From an uncultured Bacteroidales bacterium (GTDB taxonomy: Bacteria; Bacteroidota; Bacteroidia; Bacteroidales; F082), in assembly GCA_946405575.1 (NCBI GenBank), contig CAMJHP010000023.1:1-41447 (forward strand): a DNA stretch of 41,447 nucleotides, in the 5' to 3' direction. The translations under genes and the position numbers were made by a program. Each line of letters begins with the position of its first letter. Position 1 is the first letter of the stretch. Positions 9,497 through 17,364 of the stretch are shown in pieces. Under the pieces are notes generated by a model. It was not told the origin of the DNA and made no database searches. It saw only the letters and a list, made by a program, of their open reading frames with translations.

Positions 9497-10375
9497 ATGT
9501 CAGAAAAGAGTTCAAGCAAACGCCGCGTGGCAGGGTCCTATTTCTTGTCATTGATGAGTATCGCATTGGTACTCTTCCTCTTAGGTTTGTTTGCACTACT
9601 TATGATGCATGCACAAAAGCTCTCCAACCATCTCAAGGAAAACATCGGATTCGAGGTGGTGATGAACAGCAACGTGAAAGAAGCCAATATCCTCAAACTC
9701 CAAAAGGAACTTGACAATATGCCTGCTGTGAAGTCAACGGAATACATCACCAAGGAAGAGGCCATCCGTCGCTTGAGCGAAGACCTCGGTGAGGACTTCT
9801 TGCAATGGCTAGGCAACGAGGAAAACCCACTCCTTCCGTCCATCGACGTGCGTTTCAATGCCGACTGGGCCAACAATGACAGCCTTACGGTCATTAAAAC
9901 CCAATTACTGGAAAACAAGGATGTCAAGGAAATATACTACCAAAAATCCTTGGTCGATCTAATCAATCAGAACATCAACCGTATCGGCATCGCACTTATG
10001 GTAGCCAGTTTGATATTGCTCATTATCGCCATCACACTGATACGCAACACTATACGCCTTAGCATCTATTCCAAACGTTTCCTTGTGCGCAGTATGCAAC
10101 TGGTCGGGGCAACACCCGCCTACATCCGTCGCCCTTTCATTAGAAGCGGTATTTTGCAAGGCTTCCTTGGAGCTTTGCTGGCTGATACTTTCCTGACCCT
10201 GCTGCTTTACGGCCTCACCAAACGCTTACCCGAACTGACTTTCGTTCAAGACTATATCATCATCATTGGCATCTTCGTCGGCATCATTATATTGGGCATC
10301 CTACTCGGTGGACTTTCCACACGATTAGCCCTTCGGAAATACCTCCACGCTGATGTTGACCGACTATATGCCTAA
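9497..10375 (+). CDS. ftsX: Cell division protein FtsX
   Basis: 292 residues from ATG 9497; upstream in-frame codons start only with TTG. FtsX is the membrane partner of the FtsE ATPase and couples division to peptidoglycan hydrolase activation. One N-terminal membrane segment (about 18-39) is followed by an extracytoplasmic domain (about 40-170, with the KLQKELDNMPAVKSTEYITK block) and three further membrane segments, the FtsX/MacB-like layout. ftsE is not adjacent, which is usual in Bacteroidales. It is followed by DUF3098 and uppP, a gene order conserved in that order, which supports both the call and the taxonomic placement. FtsX regularly diverges in sequence, but context and topology make this secure. 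Confidence 0.95.
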   Translation: MSEKSSSKRRVAGSYFLSLMSIALVLFLLGLFALLMMHAQKLSNHLKENIGFEVVMNSNVKEANILKLQKELDNMPAVKSTEYITKEEAIRRLSEDLGEDFLQWLGNEENPLLPSIDVRFNADWANNDSLTVIKTQLLENKDVKEIYYQKSLVDLINQNINRIGIALMVASLILLIIAITLIRNTIRLSIYSKRFLVRSMQLVGATPAYIRRPFIRSGILQGFLGALLADTFLTLLLYGLTKRLPELTFVQDYIIIIGIFVGIIILGILLGGLSTRLALRKYLHADVDRLYA

Positions 10376-10408
10376 GGGACGCTAAGCCCGTCAAAGGGCC
10401 CGACCAAA

Positions 10409-10436
10409 TTTTGAATCTTAAATTTTGAATTTTAAA
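10409..10436 (+). repeat. Two-copy 14-bp tandem repeat before DUF3098
   Basis: TTTTGAATCTTAAA is followed directly by TTTTGAATTTTAAA (one mismatch), 12 bp before the DUF3098 start codon. A related string, TTTGAATTTTAAA, sits just before glyS (13702-13714). AT-rich leaders of this kind may keep the start region unstructured in organisms that rely little on Shine-Dalgarno pairing. Confidence 0.7.
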
Positions 10437-10448
10437 TCATACTCAAAT

Positions 10449-10721
10449 ATGGCAAAAGAAATAACAAAGAAAAAAGAAACCATAGAACCAAATGATAACC
10501 AAAAGGTTATGCCTTTCGGTAAACAAAACTACATCATTGTATTCATCGGCATCGCGTTGCTGGTTATAGGTTTCATCCTTATGTTGGGTGGCGGCTCCAA
10601 CGATCCCGATGTATTCAACGAAAAAATGTTTGATTTCCAACACATCACACTATCGACTATCTTGATTCTGGCAGGTTTTGTTGTTGAAATCATCGCTATA
10701 TTTTGGAAAGGAAAAAAATAA
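10449..10721 (+). CDS. DUF3098 family small membrane protein
   Basis: 90 residues from ATG 10449; the TTG-initiated extension to 10425 is unlikely. Two membrane segments are visible (about 27-47 and 64-84), separated by a short Gly/Asp-rich loop (GGGSNDPDVFNEKMFD) and followed by a short Lys-rich tail ending FWKGKK. The charged N-terminus (KEITKKKETIEPNDNQKV) is probably cytoplasmic. The family is restricted to Bacteroidota and has no established function. It lies between ftsX and uppP, as in other Bacteroidales, so a role in envelope biogenesis or division is an inference from context only. Confidence 0.88.
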   Translation: MAKEITKKKETIEPNDNQKVMPFGKQNYIIVFIGIALLVIGFILMLGGGSNDPDVFNEKMFDFQHITLSTILILAGFVVEIIAIFWKGKK

Positions 10722-10862
10722 TCACAAAACCTACAAAACGAACAAAACCTAAAGAAACAGATAGGGAAAGCATGCCAAAAGACTGCTTTCTGACGGTGAC
10801 CTGTTGGGACGCCTCTAGCTATAATTACGAAACAGTTTTGAAGGGTTTTGCGAGTTTTGTGA
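10722..10862. repeat. Imperfect inverted repeat with internal hairpin between DUF3098 and uppP
   Basis: The left arm (10722-10747) is built from three ACAAAACnn-type units and the right arm (10834-10862) from three complementary GTTTTGnn-type units, so the ends begin TCACAAAAC and finish GTTTTGTGA. Inside, GAAAGCA (near 10767) and TGCTTTC (near 10786) form a seven-base-pair hairpin. The element starts directly after the DUF3098 stop and ends 16 bp before uppP. It could be a small MITE/REP-like repeat or a structured mRNA spacer. Confidence 0.6.
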
Positions 10863-10877
10863 CAAAAAAATAAAAAA

Positions 10878-11699
10878 ATGGACTGGTTACAAGCATTAAT
10901 CTTAGGCATTCTTCAAGGTCTGACGGAATACCTTCCCGTCAGCAGTAGTGGACATTTGGCCATTGGCCAGGCACTCTTCGGACTCGACGACGGTGCGTCA
11001 AACCTCACTTTCACCGTTTTACTTCATGTAGCCACCGTGCTCAGCACCTTGGTCATCTTATGGAAGGAAATCGTATGGATTTTCAAGGATCTGTTCGCCA
11101 AGCAGTCGTGGCGCAAATACTGCAACTTGAATGATGGTACGAAATATGCCATCAACATCCTCATTTCGATGATACCCGTAGCCATCGTGGGATTCCTCTT
11201 CAAGGACAAGGTGGAAGAAATCTTTGGTTCGGGTTTGCTCATCGTGGGCATTATGCTCTTGGTGACAGCCTCGCTGCTTGCTTTCTCATACTTCGCCAAA
11301 CCGAGGCAAAAGGAGAACATCAGTCCTTTGCATGCTTTCGTCATCGGTATTGCACAAGCTTGCGCCGTGATGCCGGGTTTGTCACGCTCAGGCTCAACAA
11401 TTGCTACTGGTTTGTTACTTGGCAACAAAAAAGAAAAACTCGCCCAGTTCTCCTTCCTAATGGTCATCCCTCCTATTCTCGGTGAGGCCTTGCTTGACGT
11501 CAAGGACATCTTTGAGGTCGGTTTCACGCAAGCGATGGATGGCATCTCGCCCATAACCGCCATCGTGGGCTTCTTGGCAGCTTTCATTTCGGGTTGCTTT
11601 GCCTGCAAGTGGATGATTAACATCGTGAAGAAAGGCAAGCTGATTTGGTTTGCCGTGTATTGCGCTATCGTTGGCATCATTGCCATAATCTTTGCCTGA
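10878..11699 (+). CDS. uppP: Undecaprenyl-diphosphatase UppP (BacA)
   Basis: 273 residues, normal for the family. UppP removes a phosphate from undecaprenyl pyrophosphate at the membrane, recycling the lipid carrier for peptidoglycan and surface polysaccharides; overexpression gives bacitracin resistance in other bacteria. The two signature regions are present: [17 protein letters not shown] near residue 14 and [13 protein letters not shown] near 170. About seven to eight hydrophobic segments are visible. Its stop codon overlaps the truB start by ATGA, so the two are translationally coupled. The link to cell-wall assembly agrees with ftsX upstream and with mrdA-rodA further right. Confidence 0.97.
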   Translation: MDWLQALILGILQGLTEYLPVSSSGHLAIGQALFGLDDGASNLTFTVLLHVATVLSTLVILWKEIVWIFKDLFAKQSWRKYCNLNDGTKYAINILISMIPVAIVGFLFKDKVEEIFGSGLLIVGIMLLVTASLLAFSYFAKPRQKENISPLHAFVIGIAQACAVMPGLSRSGSTIATGLLLGNKKEKLAQFSFLMVIPPILGEALLDVKDIFEVGFTQAMDGISPITAIVGFLAAFISGCFACKWMINIVKKGKLIWFAVYCAIVGIIAIIFA

Positions 11700-12442
11700 T
11701 GTTCAACTTTGAAGAAGGTGAAGTCATCCTCATTGACAAACCACTGGACTGGACGTCGTTCGACACAGTCAACTTCATCCGTTCCCTGCTCAACCGTTGC
11801 TACGGCATTCGCAAACTGAAAGTGGGACATGCTGGCACTTTGGACCCTTTGGCAACGGGATTGCTCATCCTCTGCACAGGCAAGATGACCAAGCAAATCG
11901 ACAACTATCAAGCGCAGGTGAAGACCTACACGGGCACCATCCTGCTTGGTCAGACTACCCCGACCTTCGACTTGGAGAGTGAACCCAATGCCTTCTTCCC
12001 TACTGACGGCATCACGCCCAAGCAGATTGAAACTGCCAGAATGCAGTTTATCGGTGATCTCAAGCAGTATCCACCCAAGTATTCTGCCATCAAAATCAAA
12101 GGAAAACGCGCATTCGACTACGCCCGGTCCGACGAGGAAATCGAACTGAAAGCGCGTGATATCCGCATCGACGACTTCAAAATCAGCCTCGACCGCTTCC
12201 CCGAACTCGACTTTGAGGTGACATGCAGTAAAGGAACCTACATCCGCAGCCTCGCCAACGACTTCGGCAAGGCTTTAGGTAATGGTGCTTGCCTAACCTC
12301 TCTGCGCCGTACCCGCATCGGCGATTTCAAAGTCGAAGACGCTTGGCCATTAGAGAAACTGAAGCAGCACATCATAGACACAGGCGATGCATTCAAAGAA
12401 TGGAAAAAAGCCCAGTTGGAAAAAGAGCAAAAACAATACTGA
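11699..12442 (+). CDS. truB: tRNA pseudouridine(55) synthase TruB
   Basis: 247 residues from ATG 11699, which overlaps the uppP stop (ATGA). TruB converts uridine 55 of the tRNA T-loop to pseudouridine. The catalytic motif KVGHAGTLDPLATGLL, with its conserved Asp, lies at about residues 41-56; YPPKYSAIKIKGKRAFDYAR and SKGTYIRSLANDFG are the other family motifs. The Lys/Glu-rich C-terminus is short, as in Bacteroidota TruB proteins lacking a long PUA extension. It belongs to the ftsX-uppP-truB-queA block. Confidence 0.97.
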   Translation: MFNFEEGEVILIDKPLDWTSFDTVNFIRSLLNRCYGIRKLKVGHAGTLDPLATGLLILCTGKMTKQIDNYQAQVKTYTGTILLGQTTPTFDLESEPNAFFPTDGITPKQIETARMQFIGDLKQYPPKYSAIKIKGKRAFDYARSDEEIELKARDIRIDDFKISLDRFPELDFEVTCSKGTYIRSLANDFGKALGNGACLTSLRRTRIGDFKVEDAWPLEKLKQHIIDTGDAFKEWKKAQLEKEQKQY

Positions 12443-12467
12443 TAATCAATATAATAAGAAATAATAC

Positions 12468-12498
12468 TTGACAAAATTTCGATTTTGTCGTATCTTTG
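12468..12498 (+). promoter_or_regulatory. Promoter of queA with an inverted repeat in the spacer
   Basis: A TTG at 12468-12470 and TATCTTTG at 12491-12498 are 20 bp apart, which fits the Bacteroidota -33/-7 arrangement. The spacer contains a perfect inverted repeat, ACAAAAT-TTCG-ATTTTGT (12471-12488). It may be an operator site or, in RNA from truB, a small hairpin with a TTCG loop. The queA start is 39 bp downstream of the -7 box. Confidence 0.65.
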
Positions 12499-12537
12499 TA
12501 ATTTGTTTTGGATGAAAAGCAATAAAAACAGCATAAA

Positions 12538-13596
12538 ATGAAACTCTCACAGTTTAAATTCAATTTGCCAAGCGAATTGATTGCGCTGCAACCTACGCAA
12601 AACCGCGACGAAGCCCGAATGATGGTCGTCGACCGCAGGACGGGAAAAATCGAACATCGTGTTTTCAAGGATCTCATCGACTACGTGAAAGATGGCGATG
12701 TATTTGTGATTAACAACACCAAGGTGTTTCCCGCAAAGCTTTACGGTAAGAAAGAAAAGACCGAAGCCGACATCGAAGTGTTGCTGCTCCGCGAACTGGA
12801 CCACGAAAGTCGTCTATGGGACGTGCTCGTCGACCCTGCCCGCAAAATCAGAATCGGCAATAAGCTCTATTTCGGTCCCATCGACCAAGGCGAAGGTCTT
12901 GTGGCCGAGGTCATTGACAACACCACTTCACGCGGTCGCACCCTTCGTTTCCTCTACGACGGCACATACGACGAATTCAAAAAGACCCTGTCTTCATTAG
13001 GTCACACACCCATCCCAAGGGAATTGAATCGTGCAGAAATGCCCGAAGACGAAGAAAACTTCCAGACCGTCTATGCCAAAGTTGAAGGTGCCGTTTCAGC
13101 TCCCACTGCTGGCATGCACTTCAGCAAGATTTTGATGAAACGCTTGGAAATCATTGGTGCCTCCTTCGCAGAGCTGACCCTGCATCCCGGTATGGGCAAC
13201 TTCCGCGACATCGAAGTAGAAGACCTAACCAAACACAAACCTGACTCAGAAGAGATGTACATTGACGAAGATTGCTGCACCTTGGTCAACGAGGCCAACG
13301 CACGCCACAACAATGTGTTTGCCGTGGGCACCACCTCGCTGAAAGCTCTTGAAACTGCCATGACCATTGGTGGCAAAATCAAGCCTTACAAAGGCTGGAC
13401 GAACAAGTTCATCTTCCCGCCTTACACCTTTTCAGTGGCCAATTGTATGATTACCAACTTCCACCTGCCCAAGTCGCCTATGATGATGGAGGTGGCCGCC
13501 TTCGCTGGCTACGACCTGCTGATGAAAGCCTACAAGGAAGCCATCGCCGAGAAGTACCGTTTCTTTACCTATGGTGATGCAATGTTGATTATATAA
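12538..13596 (+). CDS. queA: S-adenosylmethionine:tRNA ribosyltransferase-isomerase QueA
   Basis: 352 residues. QueA transfers and isomerises the ribosyl part of SAM onto 7-deazaguanine in tRNA, giving epoxyqueuosine in the queuosine pathway. Family features include the N-terminal block [25 protein letters not shown], seen in the start region in two parts, [13 protein letters not shown] near 161, [16 protein letters not shown] near 185, and [14 protein letters not shown] near 262. Length is normal for the family. It has its own promoter, so it can be transcribed independently of truB although the order is conserved. No other queuosine gene is in the window. Confidence 0.97.
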   Translation: MKLSQFKFNLPSELIALQPTQNRDEARMMVVDRRTGKIEHRVFKDLIDYVKDGDVFVINNTKVFPAKLYGKKEKTEADIEVLLLRELDHESRLWDVLVDPARKIRIGNKLYFGPIDQGEGLVAEVIDNTTSRGRTLRFLYDGTYDEFKKTLSSLGHTPIPRELNRAEMPEDEENFQTVYAKVEGAVSAPTAGMHFSKILMKRLEIIGASFAELTLHPGMGNFRDIEVEDLTKHKPDSEEMYIDEDCCTLVNEANARHNNVFAVGTTSLKALETAMTIGGKIKPYKGWTNKFIFPPYTFSVANCMITNFHLPKSPMMMEVAAFAGYDLLMKAYKEAIAEKYRFFTYGDAMLII

Positions 13597-13670
13597 GCTA
13601 TTAGCTGTTAGCTGTTAGCCATTAGCTTGCAGTGACGCTGCTAAAAGCTAATAGCTAATTGCTAACAGCC
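13597..13670. repeat. Inverted repeat of AGCTATTAGC-type units after queA
   Basis: The 3' spacer of queA is made of iterated TTAGC/GCTAA units. The segment AGCTGTTAGCCATTAGCTT (about 13610-13628) pairs with the complementary run near 13653-13670 with two mismatches. It begins directly after the stop codon. It may act as a transcript end or be an intergenic repeat; there is no clear U-tract, so a classical terminator is not claimed. Confidence 0.65.
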
Positions 13671-13734
13671 AAACAAGCCAATAGCAACAAAACTAGAATC
13701 TTTGAATTTTAAATTAATAACTAACAATAATGAA

Positions 13735-15258
13735 ATGAACCAAGAAGATTTCTTTAAGAAAATAACCGCTCATGCGAAGGAATACGGTTTCATTTTCCCT
13801 TCGAGCGAAATTTATGACGGACTGTCGGCTGTCTATGATTACGGCCAGAACGGCGTGGAGCTGAAGAAGAACATCCGAGAATACTGGTGGAAAGCCATGG
13901 TACAGATGCACGAGAACATCGTCGGCATTGATGCCGCCATCTTTATGCACCCCACCACTTGGAAGGCCTCTGGCCACGTCGACGCCTTCAACGACCCGCT
14001 CATCGACAACCGCGACAGCAAGAAACGCTACCGCGCCGATGTGCTCGTCGAGGACTATATGGCCAAGATCGAAGAGAAGATTAATAAAGAGGTGGAGAAA
14101 GCCCGCAAACGCTTTGGCGACGCCTTCAATGAGGAACAGTTTGTGACCACTAATCCACGCGTCTTAGAGCACAAGGCTAAAATCGAGGAAATCAGCCACC
14201 GCCTGTATGGTGCCATGGAGAAAAACGACCTTGACGCCATCAAGCAACTGATTCTTGACCTCGAAATCGTCTGTCCCATCAGCGGCACCCGCAATTGGAC
14301 CGACGTGCGCCAGTTCAACCTGATGTTTGCGACCAAGATGGGCAGCGTGGCCGACGGCTCCGACACCATCTACCTGCGCCCTGAAACAGCACAGGGCATC
14401 TTCGTCAACTACCTCAACGTACAGAAGACCGGCCGCATGAAAATCCCGTTTGGCATCGCCCAAACCGGAAAAGCCTTCCGCAATGAGATTGTGGCGCGCC
14501 AGTTCATCTTCCGTATGAGGGAGTTTGAGCAGATGGAAATGCAGTTCTTCGTCCGCCCCGGCACGGAACTCGAATGGTTCCAGCATTGGAAACAGGAACG
14601 CCTCGCTTGGCACCTCTCCTTGGGTCTGCCTGCCGAGAAATACCGTTTTCACGACCACGAGAAACTGGCCCATTACGCCAACGCCGCCACCGACATCGAG
14701 TTCGACTTCCCCTTCGGCTTCAAGGAGCTGGAAGGCATCCACAGCCGCACCGACTTCGACCTCTCGGCCCATGCCAAATACTCGGGCAAGAAACTCCAGT
14801 ACTTCGACCCCGACACCAACGAGAGCTACACGCCTTACGTCATCGAGACCTCCATCGGCCTCGACCGCATGTTCCTCGCCATGTTCAGCAACGCCTTCAC
14901 CGAGGAGAAGCTGGAAGACGGCTCGGAGCGCGTGGTGCTGAAGCTGCCGGCCATCTTGGCACCTTACAAGGTGGCAGTGCTGCCGTTGGTCAAAAAAGAC
15001 GGTCTGCCGGAGAAGGCCCGCGAAATTATCGACTCGCTGAAGGCCGACTTTATGTGCCAGTACGAGGAGAAGGACTCCATCGGCAAACGCTATCGCAGAC
15101 AAGATGCCATCGGAACACCGATGTGCGTCACTGTCGACAACGACACCTTGGTGGACAACACCGTCACCGTGCGCGACCGCGACACGATGCAGCAGGTGCG
15201 CGTCCCGATCGACAACCTCCGCAATATGATTTTCGACGAATTGAAGCCTAAAAAATGA
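13735..15258 (+). CDS. glyS: Glycyl-tRNA synthetase, dimeric class II type
   Basis: 507 residues from ATG 13735 (MNQEDFFKK); the ATG at 13730 is out of frame and gives only Met-Lys-stop. The enzyme charges tRNA-Gly with glycine. The single-chain homodimeric (eukaryote/archaea/Bacteroidota) form is shown by the start GFIFPSSEIYDGLSAVYDYG, by the class II motif 2 region FRNEIVARQFIFRMREFEQ, by motif 3 ETSIGLDRMFLAMF near 388, and by the C-terminal anticodon-binding domain (about 415-507). No alpha/beta split subunits are present. The codon bias is more GC-rich than in neighbouring genes, consistent with high expression. A terminator follows downstream. Confidence 0.97.
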   Translation: MNQEDFFKKITAHAKEYGFIFPSSEIYDGLSAVYDYGQNGVELKKNIREYWWKAMVQMHENIVGIDAAIFMHPTTWKASGHVDAFNDPLIDNRDSKKRYRADVLVEDYMAKIEEKINKEVEKARKRFGDAFNEEQFVTTNPRVLEHKAKIEEISHRLYGAMEKNDLDAIKQLILDLEIVCPISGTRNWTDVRQFNLMFATKMGSVADGSDTIYLRPETAQGIFVNYLNVQKTGRMKIPFGIAQTGKAFRNEIVARQFIFRMREFEQMEMQFFVRPGTELEWFQHWKQERLAWHLSLGLPAEKYRFHDHEKLAHYANAATDIEFDFPFGFKELEGIHSRTDFDLSAHAKYSGKKLQYFDPDTNESYTPYVIETSIGLDRMFLAMFSNAFTEEKLEDGSERVVLKLPAILAPYKVAVLPLVKKDGLPEKAREIIDSLKADFMCQYEEKDSIGKRYRRQDAIGTPMCVTVDNDTLVDNTVTVRDRDTMQQVRVPIDNLRNMIFDELKPKK

Positions 15259-15270
15259 TGATTTTGCCCT

Positions 15271-15300
15271 TGTAGAGACGTGCTATGGCGAGTCTCTACA
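15271..15300. repeat. Palindromic repeat TGTAGAGAC...GTCTCTACA
   Basis: TGTAGAGAC (15271-15279) and GTCTCTACA (15292-15300) form a perfect 9-bp inverted repeat around a 12-base loop, 12 bp after the glyS stop. Almost the same arms, TTGTAGAGA/TCTCTACAA, occur inside the downstream T9SS cargo gene at 17156-17187, which marks this as a dispersed element and not only a local hairpin. Confidence 0.8.
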
Positions 15301-15333
15301 AACGAGACAATATAGACAACCTCATAGATAACC

Positions 15334-15375
15334 ATTGGATTTCAGTTTTTCAACAAATTGAAATCCAATTTTTTA
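15334..15375 (+). terminator. glyS: Rho-independent terminator after glyS
   Basis: ATTGGATTTCA (15334-15344) pairs perfectly with TGAAATCCAAT (15359-15369) around a 14-base loop, followed by a run of T. It separates the glyS block from the promoter of the T9SS cargo genes. Confidence 0.85.
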
Positions 15376-15384
15376 TGTTTTTTG

Positions 15385-15392
15385 TATCTTTG
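15385..15392 (+). promoter_or_regulatory. Putative -7 box (first) for the T9SS cargo cluster
   Basis: TATCTTTG lies 10 bp after the terminator T-run and 148 bp before the cargo gene ATG. A transcript from here would carry a leader of about 140 bases that can be read in frame from ATG 15397 into the gene. No clear -33 element was found. Confidence 0.5.
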
Positions 15393-15454
15393 CATAATGA
15401 TAGACAAACCCTCCAAAGGGCTTGACAAAATGTTTTTTCGTTTGAGAAATGTTA

Positions 15455-15462
15455 TACTTTTG
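15455..15462 (+). promoter_or_regulatory. Putative -7 box (second) for the T9SS cargo cluster
   Basis: TACTTTTG matches TAnnTTTG and lies 78 bp before ATG 15541. Together with the box at 15385 it suggests tandem start sites. A transcript starting here would exclude the upstream in-frame ATG at 15397, supporting translation from 15541 where the signal peptide begins. Confidence 0.5.
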
Positions 15463-15540
15463 CATTGCAGACCTAAAGGAATGCTTAAATCAAAGCAACG
15501 GACAACAAAACAAAGTATAAACAACAAAAAACTTAATATA

Positions 15541-17343
15541 ATGAAAAATCTTTTTGCAATCTTCATCCTCTGCCTCAGCTGCTGCGGCATTCTTGAAGCG
15601 CAAAACATCTGGGAACCCCTTAATCTTCCAGGTTCGCTCAGGGGTGTGAACGCCCAAGGTGATTTGTTCTGCATCAAGTACACTCATCCTCTAAACCTGC
15701 TACGCTCGCAAGACAAAGGAGAAACTTGGGAAACCGTGTTCACTGGCAATATCGGTAATTGCATCATCGGAAAAAAAGGCAGGATTTTCCTGATAAACGA
15801 CCGTATCGTTAATTATTCAGACGATAACGGCGACACTTGGCAGCAGACTTCACCTATTAATGATGATGCCAAATACAACCATTTCAGTAGTATGAGAATG
15901 TGTTCTCCTTTGAACGACACACTCGTAGGATGGGAATCTCCATTTCTAATTTGGACAATTGATGGCGGCATCACTTGGGACTCGACCCATATCGACTTTT
16001 TGGAAGACGACCAAGTAATCTCAAGCCTACTCGTCAATGAAAGCGGTGATGTATATGCCAGTATTTGGCACAGCATTGGACCTAACATCGGTGTGTACCA
16101 CTCCACCATTTCCGATATGCACAACTGGGAACTCGTTGCTTTTGAAGGTATTGGCATAAAAGATATAGCATTTGATCCTGAAGGCAATTTGCTTTGCGCT
16201 GTTGATTTCGAAGGCAACTTTTCAGGCTTTGAGCACGTGCCTGGGTTTTATGCCTTTCGGGCCAGCAAAATCGAGGTCTCCGAGAATGGCATCTTATACA
16301 AACCTAGTATTTCAAACGCAAACACAGCTGTTTTGGCCTATTCCTTTGACCATGGCGAGCACTTCTACAACACTTTTGAAAATCTACCCGTCTCAGAACT
16401 CCTTCCTACCAACCTCTCCATTGGCTGGGACAATCACTTGTATTTTGTAGGCGATGGACAATTTTGGAAGAGTATTCCCTATGCCGATGACATTCCAAGC
16501 GTTTTCACTTTGTTTTCTGACTGGTATTACGAAATCCTCAACGATGACGGCAGCATCACTTACCAGCATCTGGAATATGTTGGTGATACGTTGTTCGACC
16601 GAACAAGCAAACGCCCAAAGGTCATTGTGCGCAGCAATACACACTACGACCGCAACGAGATTACCGAAGTCACCCACGAATACGTCTACGAGGAAGACGG
16701 CAAAGTGTATTGGTGGGACAAAACCACTGAAGAATTCACAACCCTATACGACTTCTGGGCTAACGTAGGTGACGAGTGGAATATCAAAGTAGGGAACGAA
16801 AACATCACCGTCCATGTAGATGCCATTGACGATAGTTACGAATACAACAATAGAAATTACAGAGCGTTGCATATCACCGACGCAAACGACATTTTCAGCG
16901 GCACCATCATTTGCGGCCTCGGCCATCTGACGAGTTTCTTCCCTGAAAAACTGATGACGCAAAGTAAAAGATTCAATGTGGAAGGTTTACGCTGTTATTG
17001 GAGGAATGGTATTTTGGCATACAAAAATGGTGAAAGGGATTGTGATGAGATTTATCAACAATTACACAACGGAATTGAGGAACACGACCCTTCGATTCCT
17101 TCGACAAGCTCAGGAACCTTTGTGATATATCCCAACCCCGTCAGCGGTGTTTTGTTTGTAGAGATTCGATGCGTCACGTCTCTACAAGACCAAACTGCGT
17201 ACCGCATTACCAACCTCATAGGGCAAACCCTCCTGCAAGGTTCAATTAACGCTGAAACCCAACAGATTGACATTGCCAATCTGCCTTCAGGAATGTATTT
17301 CATCAGCGTGGGAGAACAGACAGAGAAATTTGTCGTAAGATAA
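15541..17343 (+). CDS. Secreted Asp-box (BNR) protein with T9SS sorting domain
   Basis: 600 residues from ATG 15541, chosen because it gives a signal peptide (MKNLFAIFILCLSCCG... ending near EAQ at 21); the frame is open further upstream without a better start. Three Asp-box motifs, SQDKGETW (56-63), SDDNGDTW (93-100) and TIDGGITW (139-146), indicate a beta-propeller of the BNR/sortilin-like kind; no sialidase active site was recognised. A module of about 185 residues (about 326-510, WYYEI...SITYQHL...VRSNTHYD) is shared with the next gene. The C-terminal type A sorting domain (about 525-600; YPNP, YRITNLIGQTLLQG, LPSGMYFISV, EKFVVR) directs export through the type IX system and surface attachment. 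A palindromic repeat forms residues 539-549. First of three tandem cargo genes; substrate unknown. Confidence 0.85.
   Translation: MKNLFAIFILCLSCCGILEAQNIWEPLNLPGSLRGVNAQGDLFCIKYTHPLNLLRSQDKGETWETVFTGNIGNCIIGKKGRIFLINDRIVNYSDDNGDTWQQTSPINDDAKYNHFSSMRMCSPLNDTLVGWESPFLIWTIDGGITWDSTHIDFLEDDQVISSLLVNESGDVYASIWHSIGPNIGVYHSTISDMHNWELVAFEGIGIKDIAFDPEGNLLCAVDFEGNFSGFEHVPGFYAFRASKIEVSENGILYKPSISNANTAVLAYSFDHGEHFYNTFENLPVSELLPTNLSIGWDNHLYFVGDGQFWKSIPYADDIPSVFTLFSDWYYEILNDDGSITYQHLEYVGDTLFDRTSKRPKVIVRSNTHYDRNEITEVTHEYVYEEDGKVYWWDKTTEEFTTLYDFWANVGDEWNIKVGNENITVHVDAIDDSYEYNNRNYRALHITDANDIFSGTIICGLGHLTSFFPEKLMTQSKRFNVEGLRCYWRNGILAYKNGERDCDEIYQQLHNGIEEHDPSIPSTSSGTFVIYPNPVSGVLFVEIRCVTSLQDQTAYRITNLIGQTLLQGSINAETQQIDIANLPSGMYFISVGEQTEKFVVR
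17098..17115. repeat. Short dispersed motif CCTTCGACAAGCTCAGGA in the cargo-gene linker
   Basis: The string CCTTCGACAAGCTCAGGA codes for the PSTSSG stretch linking the module to the sorting domain. From memory, this motif (and its complement CCTGAGCTTGTCGAAGG) is a common dispersed short repeat in many bacterial genomes. The paralogue downstream has a different linker (DGSSMSSG), so the motif appears to be an insertion here. Confidence 0.45.
17156..17187. repeat. Palindromic repeat inside a T9SS sorting-domain coding sequence
   Basis: TTGTAGAGA (17156-17164) and TCTCTACAA (17179-17187) form a perfect 9-bp inverted repeat within the open frame, encoding about VEIRCVTSLQ. It matches the intergenic element at 15271-15300. 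It lies between the first (YPNP...) and second (YRITNL...) conserved strands of the sorting domain. Confidence 0.85.
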
Positions 17344-17364
17344 ACCATTAAAAACTCTAATACC

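Noticed and set aside
11024..11911. Minus-strand ORF of 295 codons opposite uppP and truB
   Set aside because: It crosses two well-supported genes and shows no family motif.
12443..12537. preQ1-type riboswitch before queA
   Set aside because: No preQ1 aptamer-like loop sequence was recognised; only a promoter and a short inverted repeat are visible.
14164..15102. Minus-strand ORF of 312 codons opposite glyS
   Set aside because: It mirrors the GC-rich glyS codons and has no recognisable domain.
15358..15540. N-terminal extension of the first cargo protein
   Set aside because: Translation from upstream would bury the signal peptide; two promoter-like boxes lie in this stretch.
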